A stretch of DNA of 64,000 bases from Sulfitobacter aestuariivivens (GCF_014763045.1 NZ_JACTAG010000001.1:434001-498000); one strand, 5' to 3'. Shown: positions 27,491 to 37,149, counted from the first letter of the stretch. Notes: generated from the sequence alone by a model not told the origin. Made by a program: numbers and translations.

Positions 27491-29455
27491 TCAAACATCC
27501 ATCTCGTCCAGATCCACGAACTTCGCGTTTTCCTGGATGTATTGAAACCGCAGTTCGGGTTTTTTGCCCATCAACCGCTCGACCAAATCGCCGGTCTCTC
27601 CGGGGGTATCCTCTTCCACTGTCACCCGGATGAGTTTGCGGGTAGCGGGGTCCATCGTGGTTTCTTTGAGGTCCTTGGCGTCCATTTCTCCCAGGCCTTT
27701 AAAGCGCTGCATGTCGATCTTGCCTTTGCCGCCCAGGCCCTTCTCCATCAGGCGATTTTTTTCGGCGTCGTCAGCGACATAAACGCGTCTTGCTCCTTGC
27801 GTCAGACGGTAGAGCGGCGGGCAGGCAAGGTAGAGGTGGCCGCCATCAATCAAGGGGCGCATCTGGGTAAAGAAAAAGGTCATCAGCAGCGAAGCGATAT
27901 GCGCGCCGTCAACATCTGCGTCCGTCATGATGATGATCTTTTCGTACCGCAAATCATCAAGATTGAATTTGGTGCCCATGCCGACACCAAGCGCCTCGCA
28001 AAGGTCCGAGATTTCGGCGTTTGAGCCCAGTTTGGAAGACGCCGCCCCCAGCACGTTCAGGATTTTGCCCTTAAGCGGCAACAACGCCTGCGTCTCGCGA
28101 TTACGTGCGCCCTTGCCGGAGCCGCCCGCCGAGTCCCCCTCAACGATGAACAACTCCGTGCCCACACGGTCCTTAGACGTGCAGTCAGTCAGCTTGCCGG
28201 GCAGCCGCAGTTTTTTGGTGGCAGACTTGCGGGCGGTTTCCTTTTCCTGCCGACGGCGCAGGCGCTCTTCGGCGCGCAGAACGAGAAAATCGAGGATTGC
28301 GCCCGCCGATTTCGTATCAGAGGCAAGCCAATTGTCGAAATGATCCCGAACGGAGTTCTCGACCATCCGTTGTGCGTCGACCGTGGCCAAGCGGTCTTTG
28401 GTCTGGCCGACGAACTCGGGCTCGCGGATGAAGCACGATACCAGTGCGCAGCCCCCGGTGATCAGATCTTCACGCGTGATTGAACCGGCTTTTCTGTTGC
28501 CCACCAGTTCGCCGTAAGCCTTGATACCCTTGAGGATTGCAGCCCAGAACCCAGCCTCATGTGTACCGCCTTCGGGGGTTGGGATGGTGTTGCAGTAGGA
28601 CTGGATGAAGCCGTCGCGCGATGGCGTCCAGTTGATCGCCCATTCGACCTTGCCAGGCGTGTTGAACTTGTCCTTGAAATCGACCAACCCACCGAACGGT
28701 GCCTCGGCATAGGTCGTGGCGCCGCCAAGGGTTTCGTTCAGGTAGTCGCTGAGCCCACCGGGGAAGTGGAAAGTTGCTTCTTGCGGGGTTTCGCCGTCCT
28801 GCTGGGTGGTCTTCCAGCGGATTTCGACGCCGGAGAAAAGATACGCCTTGGACCGCGCCATCTTGAAAAGCCGCGCTGGCTTGAGTTTGAGCGCACCAAA
28901 AATTTCAGGATCGGGGTGGAAGGTAACAGCCGTGCCGCGTCTGTTGGGGGCTGCGCCGATCTTGGCCAGTGGTCCCTTTGCGATACCTTGGGAAAAGGTC
29001 ATGGCATAAAGTTCGCGATTGCGCGCTACCTCGACGTGCAGGTGATCTGAAAGCGCGTTCACAACTGACGATCCGACGCCGTGCAATCCGCCTGAGGTCT
29101 CATAATTGTCGCCAGAAAACTTGCCACCTGCATTCAGGGTGCAGAAAATGATTTCCAATGCCGATTTGGAGGGATCCTTGGGATGTGGATCTATGGGGAT
29201 CCCGCGCCCATTGTCACGCACGGTGACGTGCCCGTTGTCATGGAGCTCAAGCTCGATCCAGGTCGCATGGCCTGCAACGGCTTCGTCCATCGAGTTATCG
29301 ATGATCTCTGCCACCATATGATGCAATGCACGGTCATCCTTGCCCCCGATGTACATGCCCGGGCGCAGGCGAACATGTTCCATGTCCTCCAACACTTCGA
29401 TGGAGGATGCATCATAGTCCTTAACGGGCTTTGCTCCGGCCAGAAGATCGTTCAT
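27491..29455 (-). CDS. parE: DNA topoisomerase IV subunit B
   Basis: A 654-residue type IIA topoisomerase ATPase subunit. The GHKL domain shows LRPGMYIGG, EIIDNSMDEAVAG and VRDNGRGIP. The TOPRIM domain shows LFIVEGDSAGGSGKGARNRETQALLPLKGKILNV in sections, then IIIMTDADVDGAHIASLL, and the protein ends with the ParE-type QRFKGLGEMD region. It decatenates daughter chromosomes with ParC. Its length and short TOPRIM-to-end spacing favour ParE over the ~800-residue GyrB. The ATG at 29455 (MNDLLAG) is chosen; the frame extends upstream without homology. Confidence 0.93.
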   Translation of the reverse strand: MNDLLAGAKPVKDYDASSIEVLEDMEHVRLRPGMYIGGKDDRALHHMVAEIIDNSMDEAVAGHATWIELELHDNGHVTVRDNGRGIPIDPHPKDPSKSALEIIFCTLNAGGKFSGDNYETSGGLHGVGSSVVNALSDHLHVEVARNRELYAMTFSQGIAKGPLAKIGAAPNRRGTAVTFHPDPEIFGALKLKPARLFKMARSKAYLFSGVEIRWKTTQQDGETPQEATFHFPGGLSDYLNETLGGATTYAEAPFGGLVDFKDKFNTPGKVEWAINWTPSRDGFIQSYCNTIPTPEGGTHEAGFWAAILKGIKAYGELVGNRKAGSITREDLITGGCALVSCFIREPEFVGQTKDRLATVDAQRMVENSVRDHFDNWLASDTKSAGAILDFLVLRAEERLRRRQEKETARKSATKKLRLPGKLTDCTSKDRVGTELFIVEGDSAGGSGKGARNRETQALLPLKGKILNVLGAASSKLGSNAEISDLCEALGVGMGTKFNLDDLRYEKIIIMTDADVDGAHIASLLMTFFFTQMRPLIDGGHLYLACPPLYRLTQGARRVYVADDAEKNRLMEKGLGGKGKIDMQRFKGLGEMDAKDLKETTMDPATRKLIRVTVEEDTPGETGDLVERLMGKKPELRFQYIQENAKFVDLDEMDV

Positions 29456-29682
29456 TGCACTGCACTGCTCTTTTGTTGTTTGCCGCGCATTTTGGCAGGG
29501 TGGGTGCCATTCGGCAATCACCAGATGGGTTTCATCCACAGTATTTTGCGTCGCCAAGGTCCGTAGCCCCAGCCAATGGTGGCCAGTCTACGGATTTCAT
29601 CATTCCCAGAGCACCCCGGCGTCCCCCTCGCGACATCGTCGATATAGAAGACGGCCGCGTTCGCAAGCCGCTTTGGCGACTG

Positions 29683-29814
29683 TCAAAGCCACCCGCGCGC
29701 TGTGTGTGCAGGGGCATTAAGGCCATCCTGAGAGTAGGGCCGCCAATCCGCAGCAAAGAGCAGGGCAAGTATGGTGATGATGACGGCGGTCAGGGGGATA
29801 ATGCGCAGCAACAT
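29683..29814 (-). CDS. Putative 43-residue membrane protein
   Basis: A short frame MLLRIIPLTAVIITILALLFAADWRPYS... with one N-terminal transmembrane helix and a short polar tail. AAGG lies eight bases before the ATG at 29814; an alternative ATG is at 29829. It is divergent from the cyclase gene and upstream of parE. No family is recognised and the size makes a chance frame possible, but the helix and ribosome site are credible. Confidence 0.4.
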   Translation of the reverse strand: MLLRIIPLTAVIITILALLFAADWRPYSQDGLNAPAHTARGWL

Positions 29815-29967
29815 TGTAATAACCTTCATATTAAATACTGAAAGCCTGCCGTGGCTGCGCATTTGGCACAAGTCAGGTTTTCCTGACCGCCAGCACCGGT
29901 GCCGGGCACGGCGCGCGTCGGTAAATTTGCTCTGTTCAGGATCGGATACCGCCGTTAACCTTGCGTT

Positions 29968-31698
29968 ATGTCCGCTCCCCCTGCCACCAGACGTCTCGCC
30001 GCCGTGCTTGCAGCGGATGTGGTCGGCTATTCGCGCCTCATGGGAGAGGATGAAGCCGGTACGCAACGCAAGATGACAGACTGGATCGCGCAAACGGTGC
30101 GGCCGCTGATCACATCGCACAATGGCAGAATATTCAAACTGATGGGTGACGGCGTGCTGGCGGAATTCGGCAGTGTGGTTGATGCGGTGCAATGCGCACT
30201 TGAGTGGCAACGCCTGCCCACACCAGCCTTCGCCGTGCGCATCGGCGTCAATCTGGGTGACATTATTGTCGAAGGAGATGATATTTTTGGCGAGGGCGTG
30301 AACATTGCCGCCCGGCTTGAAGCGCAGGCCGATCCTGGTACCATTTGTATCTCTGACGTCGTGCATGGCCAGATTAAGAACAAGGTGGACGTTCGGATGG
30401 ACGATCTTGGGTCCCTGTCGCTCAAGAACATCGCAGACCCCGTGCGTACCTGGCAGATCGCGCCGGAGGACGATGCAGCGCCCACCGCCGCTTTTGAGCT
30501 ACCGGAAAAACCATCGATTGCGGTCCTTCCGTTCGACAATATGTCGACGGACCCAGAGTATGCCTTCCTCGCTGATGGTATCTCCGAAGACCTGATAACG
30601 GCATTGTCCAAGGTCCGCTGGTTCTTTGTGATCGCACGCAACAGTACGTTCACCTACAAGGGCCAAGCCGTTGATATCAAACGGGTAGGGCGCGAACTGG
30701 GCGTCAGATACGTCATGGAAGGCAGCGTCCGCAAAGCGGGCAACCGGGTGCGCGTCACCGCTCAGCTGATCGAGGCCGCCACCGGGCATCATGTCTGGGC
30801 GGAACGCTATGACCGCGAGATCGAGGACATCTTCGATCTGCAGGACGAAATGACCCAGACGATCATCGGTGCGGTGGAGCCGGAAATCTCTGCTGTCGAA
30901 CGTGCCGCAGTATCTTCCAAGGCGCCTGAGACGCTGGATGCCTGGGAGATATTCCAGCGCGGCGTTTTTCACATGTGGTCCTATAGCCAAGAGGACCATG
31001 CTAACGCTTTGAAATTTCTGACCCGCGCAAGCGAGCTTGACCCGAACTTTGGCCCGGCTCATGCCTATCGCGCCTATGTGCACTATCAGGGCGTTGTGAT
31101 GCACTGGTCTGATAATTTTGAGGCTAGCCTGCGCGAAGGCATGATCGCGGCGCGCAAGGCCTTGGCGGCAGACCCCCGAGATGCGGTTGCCTTCTTCGCC
31201 ATTGGTCGCATCCACATGATGCAAGGCAATCAGGCCGATTCAATTGCTGCACTTGAGAACTCGGTCAAGCTGAACCCGAGCTTTGCACAGGCCTATCATG
31301 GGCTGAGCATGTCGCTGGCACTGGATGGACGGTACGACGACGCCACCGCTGCCGGGCAGCAGGCTGAACGGTTGAGCCCACGCGACCCGATCATGTGGGC
31401 GACATTTGCCGTCCAGGCCTTTACCTACCTTTTGGCCGAAGATTTTGAGAATGCGCTGGATTGGGCGCAAAGAACACTACGTCACCCCAATGCGGCAGGG
31501 TATTGGCCAAGTGCTATGATGGCAGCGTCTCTTGCCAATCTGGGCCGGATCGAAGATGCCCAAAGATACGCCAGAGATGTGTTGGAAGAGGTGCCTCATC
31601 TCACCGTCAGCGAACTTTCTGGCCTGTACAGAACAACCAAGCCCGGCGCATTGGAGCCCTACCTAAAAGGTTTGCGGATCGCGGGCATACCGGAGTAA
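29968..31698 (+). CDS. Class III adenylate/guanylate cyclase with TolB/FlgO-like and TPR domains
   Basis: A 576-residue soluble protein. Residues 1-170 are a class III cyclase domain: AADVVGYSRLMGEDE (first metal Asp), FKLMGDGVLAEF (second metal Asp) and FGEGVNIAARLEAQA. From residue ~183 the segment IAVLPFDNMSTDPEYAFLADGISEDLITAL is the FlgO/TolB-N-like domain commonly fused to such cyclases. Residues ~320-576 form TPR-like helices. Nucleotide specificity (ATP or GTP) is not decided. The stop is followed after four bases by an AhpD-like gene, so the two are probably cotranscribed. Confidence 0.92.
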   Translation: MSAPPATRRLAAVLAADVVGYSRLMGEDEAGTQRKMTDWIAQTVRPLITSHNGRIFKLMGDGVLAEFGSVVDAVQCALEWQRLPTPAFAVRIGVNLGDIIVEGDDIFGEGVNIAARLEAQADPGTICISDVVHGQIKNKVDVRMDDLGSLSLKNIADPVRTWQIAPEDDAAPTAAFELPEKPSIAVLPFDNMSTDPEYAFLADGISEDLITALSKVRWFFVIARNSTFTYKGQAVDIKRVGRELGVRYVMEGSVRKAGNRVRVTAQLIEAATGHHVWAERYDREIEDIFDLQDEMTQTIIGAVEPEISAVERAAVSSKAPETLDAWEIFQRGVFHMWSYSQEDHANALKFLTRASELDPNFGPAHAYRAYVHYQGVVMHWSDNFEASLREGMIAARKALAADPRDAVAFFAIGRIHMMQGNQADSIAALENSVKLNPSFAQAYHGLSMSLALDGRYDDATAAGQQAERLSPRDPIMWATFAVQAFTYLLAEDFENALDWAQRTLRHPNAAGYWPSAMMAASLANLGRIEDAQRYARDVLEEVPHLTVSELSGLYRTTKPGALEPYLKGLRIAGIPE

Positions 31699-31702
31699 CC
31701 CC

Positions 31703-32311
31703 ATGCCTTGGATCAAGACCATTCCGTTTGCTGCCGCCACCGGACATCTGAAAACCCTCTATGAGCGGGTGACGGGCCCGGGCAACAATGTCGACAACAT
31801 CATGATGATGCATTCCCTGCGCCCCCACACGATGGAAGGGCACATGGCAATCTACAAATACGTGCTGCATCATCGGGATAACGAGATCCCAAAATGGTTT
31901 CTGGAGCTCTTGGGCGTCTGGGTATCTTCGCTCAATCACTGCGACTATTGTGTCGAGCATCACTTCGCCGGGATGAAACGCTTGATGCGCGACGACGCGC
32001 GCGCAGACGACATCCGCACCGCGATCGAGGCGCGGGATATCTCAGCGACGCCGCTGAATGGCGGCCAGCAGGCTGCCATGCGCTACGCGCAACAACTCAC
32101 CGAAGCCCCGGATGAGATGGTCGCCACGGACGTGGATGCATTGCGTGCAGCTGGATGGGACGATGGCGAAATCCTCGAAATCAATCAGGTCAGCGCGTAT
32201 TTCTCCTATGCCAACCGCACGGTTCTGGGGCTGGGATGTTCGACAAAAGGGGATATCATCGGCTTGTCGCCTGGCAACAACGAGGACCCTGATGACTGGG
32301 GGCACCACTGA
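31703..32311 (+). CDS. Peroxidase-related carboxymuconolactone decarboxylase (AhpD-like) protein
   Basis: A 202-residue all-helical protein of the AhpD/CMD fold. The core ELLGVWVSSLNHCDYCVEHHFAGM carries the CxxC redox pair with a following His and resembles the proton-relay arrangement of alkylhydroperoxidases. The C-terminus (INQVSAYFSYANRTVLGLG) is typical of the peroxidase-related (Yci-type) subgroup. Activity against peroxides is known for relatives only. The gene starts four bases after the cyclase stop, linking cyclic-nucleotide signalling and redox defence by context. Confidence 0.88.
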   Translation: MPWIKTIPFAAATGHLKTLYERVTGPGNNVDNIMMMHSLRPHTMEGHMAIYKYVLHHRDNEIPKWFLELLGVWVSSLNHCDYCVEHHFAGMKRLMRDDARADDIRTAIEARDISATPLNGGQQAAMRYAQQLTEAPDEMVATDVDALRAAGWDDGEILEINQVSAYFSYANRTVLGLGCSTKGDIIGLSPGNNEDPDDWGHH

Positions 32312-32425
32312 CGAACGGTGCGTCTATCCCCTCAACCGACTTATCAAGAGCAACCTCTCGATAGTTGCAGGGTCAGCTACAAGGCGGGCCTTCGCGCAGT
32401 TCATTCAGGCCGCTTGGCTTCGTGG

Positions 32426-33715
32426 CTATTTCTCATTTGTTGAGTTAATGAGTTGCTTTTCGAACCGCTTTTGAATTTCGGCAAGTTCTTCGATTGCTGC
32501 GCGGATATCCGAGCTGTCGAGCACATTTACCTCGACGCGTTCACCGACGTGGGACAACTCCCGCTCTCTTTTTCGTGTCGTTGTCTCTGCCAGATCGCTG
32601 ATCTCGAAATAGCTGACTTCACGCGCAAATCCCTTTGGGATGAATGCGCCTTTCAGTTCGCTGCGGACGTGTTTGTTGATGAGTGAGAGCGTGTTCTGAT
32701 CGGTAAGTATCTTGCCGGGTTCAGCAAGCTCCTGCAACCGGGCGGCGAGATTCACAGGCCGTCCCAGTACGGTGTAGTCCAGCCGTTGGTCCGATCCAAA
32801 GTTGCCGACCGTACAATATCCCGTCGCAACGCCCATCCGAACCCGCAAACCGTTGGGGACACCATTCTTCTTCCAATAACCCTGGAGCGCGGTAATGCGT
32901 TCCTGCATCCTAAGCGCCATTTCCACACAGCGCAGAGCATCCTCAAAGTCGCCTTGAGATTCTGGATCTCCGAAGAACACAAGAACCGCATCCCCGATAA
33001 ACTTGTCGATGGTTCCGCCAAACTCCAAAGCGACATTCGTCATTTCAGAGAGGTAGGAGTTGATCACGACCGCAAGCCGCTCGGGCTCCAATGTGTCGCT
33101 GAGATCTGTGAACTGCACGATATCGGAGAAGAAAACGGTCAGGTTCTTTCGCTTGTGGGTATGCGAGGAATCTTCGGTCTCGGAAAAGATGCTGCTGTAG
33201 ATTTGCGGCGAGAGGTACTTTGCAAGCCTGTTGGCAAGGCTCTCTAGCTGCCTGCTTTTCTCCTCGATCAGCTCGCGGTCCTTGACCTTCTGACTGAGCA
33301 ACGCGTCATGCTGGCGGCGCAGTTCCCACTCGACTGTGCGGTCCACAAACTGCCCTTGCACGCCGTTGAGATAGCTGAAGTCTTTGTCTGACGTATGTGC
33401 CGACAATAGCGAGAAAATGCGTGTTGCACCGTCAACTGAAATTTCTACCTTCGGCAGCAGTACGGAACCTTTGGTGTTCAGCTCATCCCGGTACAGGTCG
33501 ATCTGATCGCCGGACACACCCAGTTGCTCCAGCACGTCTGGCATTGATGCATTCGTGACATTGCCCAGGATCGGAAAGAACTTGCGGAAGTTCTCGTTTA
33601 CTCGTTGGATTTGCAGATCGCGGTTTGCGAAATACGCGGCTGTTATGGCATTCCGGAAGTTGAAAAAGCTTAGATCCAGAATTGTTTTCTGATTGAAGAA
33701 CTGTTCGGCATTCAT
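32426..33715 (-). CDS. Class III adenylate/guanylate cyclase with N-terminal PAS-like sensor
   Basis: A 429-residue protein. Residues ~20-130 look like a PAS-type sensory domain (TAAYFANRDLQIQRVNENFRKFFP). A coiled linker (residues 130-175) precedes the cyclase catalytic domain, with VFFSDIVQFTDLS (~195, first metal Asp), KFIGDAVLVFFGD (~245, second Asp) and DYTVLGRPVNLAARLQE. A polar C-terminal tail of ~70 residues follows. No transmembrane segment is seen. The ATG at 33715 overlaps the stop of the NrtS-like gene (ATGA), so the cyclase is coupled to it. Confidence 0.9.
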   Translation of the reverse strand: MNAEQFFNQKTILDLSFFNFRNAITAAYFANRDLQIQRVNENFRKFFPILGNVTNASMPDVLEQLGVSGDQIDLYRDELNTKGSVLLPKVEISVDGATRIFSLLSAHTSDKDFSYLNGVQGQFVDRTVEWELRRQHDALLSQKVKDRELIEEKSRQLESLANRLAKYLSPQIYSSIFSETEDSSHTHKRKNLTVFFSDIVQFTDLSDTLEPERLAVVINSYLSEMTNVALEFGGTIDKFIGDAVLVFFGDPESQGDFEDALRCVEMALRMQERITALQGYWKKNGVPNGLRVRMGVATGYCTVGNFGSDQRLDYTVLGRPVNLAARLQELAEPGKILTDQNTLSLINKHVRSELKGAFIPKGFAREVSYFEISDLAETTTRKRERELSHVGERVEVNVLDSSDIRAAIEELAEIQKRFEKQLINSTNEK

Positions 33716-34005
33716 TGATGTATGACCTTTTTTGCGCCGTTCGGCGCTTTTGCGGCCCGAGCGCGCCGGATTTGCGCACGCTTGCCTGTATAGGCGCCCC
33801 AGGATGTCACGCAATATGGCACGCAGTAGGTCAGTGCCACCTTCCAAAAAGGCGGAAGTTCACCGGCCAGCACACCGTCACCATGGTTGATGATTGTCAG
33901 GACGGTTCCAACAATAATAGCTGTAAGAAAAGCCTTCTTAGGCGTGCCGTCGCCGAACAATAGCTCTGCGACCGAGGGGGCGTGTTCCTCTTGAGAGGAT
34001 GTCAT
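33712..34005 (-). CDS. nrtS: NrtS-like nitrate/nitrite transporter
   Basis: A 97-residue protein with two transmembrane segments (KKAFLTAIIVGTVLTIINHGD and VALTYCVPYCVTSWGAY). The pattern ...VGTxLTxINxGD...LTYCVPYCV... matches my recollection of NrtS, a small bispecific nitrate/nitrite transporter first characterised in a cyanobacterium; function here is by resemblance. The ATG at 34005 is used, with a TTG nine bases upstream as alternative; no strong ribosome site is visible. It is the first gene of a pair with the PAS-cyclase. Confidence 0.7.
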   Translation of the reverse strand: MTSSQEEHAPSVAELLFGDGTPKKAFLTAIIVGTVLTIINHGDGVLAGELPPFWKVALTYCVPYCVTSWGAYTGKRAQIRRARAAKAPNGAKKVIHQ

Positions 34006-34138
34006 GGCATTCAATCAGGATGTCTTAAGTTAACCCTTAGTGTCACTTCTTGGAAAAAAGAGCAACTCGGACAAGGTTTTGAACCCACGGTTGCAGGGCT
34101 TGCCAGTGGTCTGGGTGTTCTGTTTTTCGGACGCTATG

Positions 34139-35014
34139 TCAGGAACGCGCTGTGACCCACCCGTGAATGGCCTGCGCAACCTCGCGAGGTTTCTGGTGAT
34201 GAAGCCAATGGTCCGCCCCTTGAATTTCTATGCGCGTGAGATCAGCGGCAAAGTCCTCCAATCCGTGCGTTGCTTCTGGCAGTAGGGCGGTGTCGTCCTT
34301 GCCCCAGATCAGCAGGTGTGGGCAGTGCACCTGCAGTTTCTCTACCCGAAACTGCGGAATGTCTGTCAACGGCACTCCGGGCAACGCGACGCGAAGAGGC
34401 GAGGCGCGATACCAATTCAGCATCCCCCTAAGCCGCCCGTCGCGCGCCCATTCGCGCAGGTACGCAACACGGGTTTCGCCTGCCAGCCACGACATATCCA
34501 TGTGTGCCGAGAACAGTGAGAGCAGCTTGGCAAAGCCATCTGCAGCCAACTTTTCTTCGGCGTCGTCGCTGCGCAGGAAATGAATGTATTGTGAGGCGCT
34601 GGTTTGCGCGCCCCCTGTGGCGAGGGCCCGCTGAAACGGCACGGGATGCACCCCGTTCATGATGATCAACCTTTCGACCAGCTGCGGCTGGAACATGGCC
34701 AGACCATAGGCCACTGCGGCCCCCCAGTCATGACCTACAACGGTCAGGGCCTCGTTTCCGACCAAAGTGGCCATATCACCGACGAGGGCAGATGTGGTAT
34801 AGTCAGATACCTCGGGCGGTGCCCAGCTTTGACCAAAACCGCGCTGGTCGGGGGCGATGCAATGATAGTTGGCCGCAAGGCGGTGCGCCAGATCTCCCCA
34901 TGCACCGCCGAATTCGGGAAAGCCGTGCAATAACAAGAGTTTTGGCAAAGATGGATCACCCCACCTGCGCACATAAAAGGGGCGGCCATTCAGGGGGACA
35001 AAACCGGCTTCCAT
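34139..35014 (-). CDS. Alpha/beta hydrolase, epoxide hydrolase / haloalkane dehalogenase type
   Basis: A 291-residue alpha/beta hydrolase. The oxyanion loop is HGFPEFGGAW, the nucleophile elbow is VGHDWGA (Asp nucleophile), the acid is in WGKDDTALLP, and the catalytic His is in ADHWLHHQKP. An Asp nucleophile with HGFPE and DQRGFGQS is typical of soluble epoxide hydrolases and dehalogenases; the cap Tyr residues needed to choose were not verified. AAGGA precedes the ATG, which lies one base after the stop of the upstream hydrolase gene. Confidence 0.88.
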   Translation of the reverse strand: MEAGFVPLNGRPFYVRRWGDPSLPKLLLLHGFPEFGGAWGDLAHRLAANYHCIAPDQRGFGQSWAPPEVSDYTTSALVGDMATLVGNEALTVVGHDWGAAVAYGLAMFQPQLVERLIIMNGVHPVPFQRALATGGAQTSASQYIHFLRSDDAEEKLAADGFAKLLSLFSAHMDMSWLAGETRVAYLREWARDGRLRGMLNWYRASPLRVALPGVPLTDIPQFRVEKLQVHCPHLLIWGKDDTALLPEATHGLEDFAADLTRIEIQGADHWLHHQKPREVAQAIHGWVTARS

Positions 35015-35015
35015 C

Positions 35016-36155
35016 TTATTTTCCTTGCCCCGCAGCCCGTCGCTCAAGGCGCAGGCCAGGTGCGCCGGCCTCACCGAACCCGGGCCAATCGTCGGTTTCG
35101 AGAAAAGGGATCATGGTGTCGTCCTCGTGCAAATATTTACCCAAAAAGGCAGTGGCAAAGTGTTGAGAGATGTTGTTCATCCGAACCGTGTCCCAAACCG
35201 GATCGGCATAGTGACGGAATGGTGCCCAGCCCAGATGCGCCGAGTGCGCCCAGCTTTCTTCTGGGGCACGGATGGGGGCGGCGGCGTTGTGCCCGGCGCC
35301 TTCAAAGCTTAGCAGATATCTTTGAATGTGTGTCGCACCCTCAAAAAGCGACCGCATGCCGACGTAACCTGAAATTCTGTCCTCGGTGCCTGCCATCAGC
35401 AGCATGGGCACTTTAAGGCGTTCAAGTCCTGCGGCGTCCCAAATTGCCGCCGCGCCGCCCCACGGGCCGATGGGGATCACCGCTTTGACGCGCGGATCTA
35501 ACAACGCATCATGCGTGGGCGTTCCGGCAAGATGTCGTGACAGTGCATTCCCCTTCGGCGCACGTGCGTGACCCAAGGCGGAGTGCGCCAGCCCCGCGCC
35601 TGCCAGTATCAACGCCCCGTAGCCGCCCATGGAATAGCCGATAACGCCGATCCGGTTGAGATCCAGCAGGTCGCCCAGATCGCCGTCGACCCCTTCCAAA
35701 GCCTCGATCACGCCGCGTTGGTCCAGAGGACGGTACAACAGGGTTTCCCCGAAAGGCTGCTGATTGTCATAGGTGCTGCCAACGTGGTCAGGTGCCGCCA
35801 CTGCAAACCCATGCGAGGCGAGGTGTTCGGCCAGATGCACCATGAGAAAGCGGTTTCCGGGATATCCGTGCGATAGAACAACGAGCGGCGCGCGCACGTC
35901 GGGTGCGACGTCGGCGCCCCGGCACGCGGCCCCGTGATAGGTCACGGGCGTGCGCCCATCGCGCAATAGGGTGTTGTAAGCCGTTCCGGGCTTGCTACCG
36001 GCCTTTGCAGGATACCAAAGTTCAACATCCAGCATCCGTTCCGGCAGATCCTTTGCCCAACTGGCATCGCATTTCAGGTGCCTGACGCCGACGGGGTGCG
36101 GTTTTCGCGTAGCCAGGGCGGGGGCGTCCGGGCGGATACAGTCAATACGGTTCAT
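35016..36155 (-). CDS. Alpha/beta hydrolase of the dienelactone hydrolase/PAF-AH-like group
   Basis: A 379-residue cytoplasmic hydrolase. VVLSHGYPGNRFL is the oxyanion region, GVIGYSMGGYGAL holds the Ser nucleophile, MAGTEDRISGY gives the acid and GAGHNAAAP a candidate His. An N-terminal ~90-residue extension (VGVRHLKCDASWAKDLPERMLDVELWYPA) resembles the substrate-side domain of predicted platelet-activating-factor acetylhydrolase-like esterases. The substrate is unknown. The ATG at 36155 (MNRIDC) is preferred to an upstream in-frame start. It is cotranscribed with the epoxide-hydrolase-like gene. Confidence 0.85.
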   Translation of the reverse strand: MNRIDCIRPDAPALATRKPHPVGVRHLKCDASWAKDLPERMLDVELWYPAKAGSKPGTAYNTLLRDGRTPVTYHGAACRGADVAPDVRAPLVVLSHGYPGNRFLMVHLAEHLASHGFAVAAPDHVGSTYDNQQPFGETLLYRPLDQRGVIEALEGVDGDLGDLLDLNRIGVIGYSMGGYGALILAGAGLAHSALGHARAPKGNALSRHLAGTPTHDALLDPRVKAVIPIGPWGGAAAIWDAAGLERLKVPMLLMAGTEDRISGYVGMRSLFEGATHIQRYLLSFEGAGHNAAAPIRAPEESWAHSAHLGWAPFRHYADPVWDTVRMNNISQHFATAFLGKYLHEDDTMIPFLETDDWPGFGEAGAPGLRLERRAAGQGK

Positions 36156-36195
36156 GGGGTGAGCGTGGCAGGCAGCCGACGGCAACGCAAGAGCG

Positions 36196-37062
36196 CTACA
36201 TCTGCCTGGGCAGGCGCGCTTTCAGCAGATCAAAGACGTGGCGAATGCGAGCGATCTGTGCCTGATCCTCGTGCACCACTATCCAGGCCGGCATGCGGTG
36301 TTCGAACACCGGCAGGACCCGCCGCAGACCTAACCGGTCGGCCAGTCTGACCTGGCAAACGCCGATGCCAACCCCTGCACAGATTGCGCCAATCTGTGCC
36401 AACGCATCATCACATCGCAGCACGACATTCTGCGGTGACGGTACGCCGATAGCCGCCAATGCCGGGCCGATCCGGCCCTCCCGATCATCCAGTATCAGCG
36501 GCGCATCCCGCAATGCTGCAAGCCCGTCGATGTCAGCAAGGCCCGGCACCGCAAAGAGCCCGAGCGCCACATCCGGTAGTTTTTGCGCCACAAGCGCCTG
36601 TTGGGTGGGTGGCGTGAACCGGATGGCAATGTCCGCTGCCCGCCGTGCAAGGTTTTCGGGCCTATCCGTCGCCGCGATTTCTGTTGTGATGGCAGGTGCG
36701 CTTTGCCGCAGGGCCGCTAGAACAGGCGGCAGAACATGTGTGGCCACAACCCGGCTGCTGGTCACACGCACAACGCCCTCCAGGGCGTCGCGGTGTGCGG
36801 TCGCGACACGCCCCAGCGCGCGGGCTTCCTCCAACACAGCCTCGGCAATCGGCATCAGGGTGTGTGCCATTGCAGTCGGTGTCAGCCCGTTGGCTGCGCG
36901 GGTAAAAAGTGCTGTCTCAAGATTGCTTTCCATAGCCTCGATATGGCGCCGCACCGTCGGCTGCGCGAGCCCCAATACGCGGGCGGCACCACTCAGGCTG
37001 CCGTGGGTCATGACTGAGTGAAAGGCAGGAATATGATCCAACGGAGGCAGCGAAATGCTCAT
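36196..37062 (-). CDS. LysR-family transcriptional regulator
   Basis: A 288-residue LysR protein. The N-terminal winged helix (SVMTHGSLSGAARVLGLAQPTVRRHIEAMESNLETALFTR) is followed by a periplasmic-binding-like effector domain (VRVTSSRVVATHVLPPVLAALRQSAP...). The ATG at 37062 is used since the preceding in-frame codon is TTG. It is divergent from the DUF4260 gene with 87 bp between starts, the usual set-up for a LysR target, so that gene is the probable target. The effector is unknown. Confidence 0.92.
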   Translation of the reverse strand: MSISLPPLDHIPAFHSVMTHGSLSGAARVLGLAQPTVRRHIEAMESNLETALFTRAANGLTPTAMAHTLMPIAEAVLEEARALGRVATAHRDALEGVVRVTSSRVVATHVLPPVLAALRQSAPAITTEIAATDRPENLARRAADIAIRFTPPTQQALVAQKLPDVALGLFAVPGLADIDGLAALRDAPLILDDREGRIGPALAAIGVPSPQNVVLRCDDALAQIGAICAGVGIGVCQVRLADRLGLRRVLPVFEHRMPAWIVVHEDQAQIARIRHVFDLLKARLPRQM

Positions 37063-37149
37063 CAAAATATGTTAGCTGATTATACGCCTTTGATCAATTT
37101 CTTTCAGGTTGGGGTCATGGCAACCTGCGCAGAACCAAGGAGGAATACC

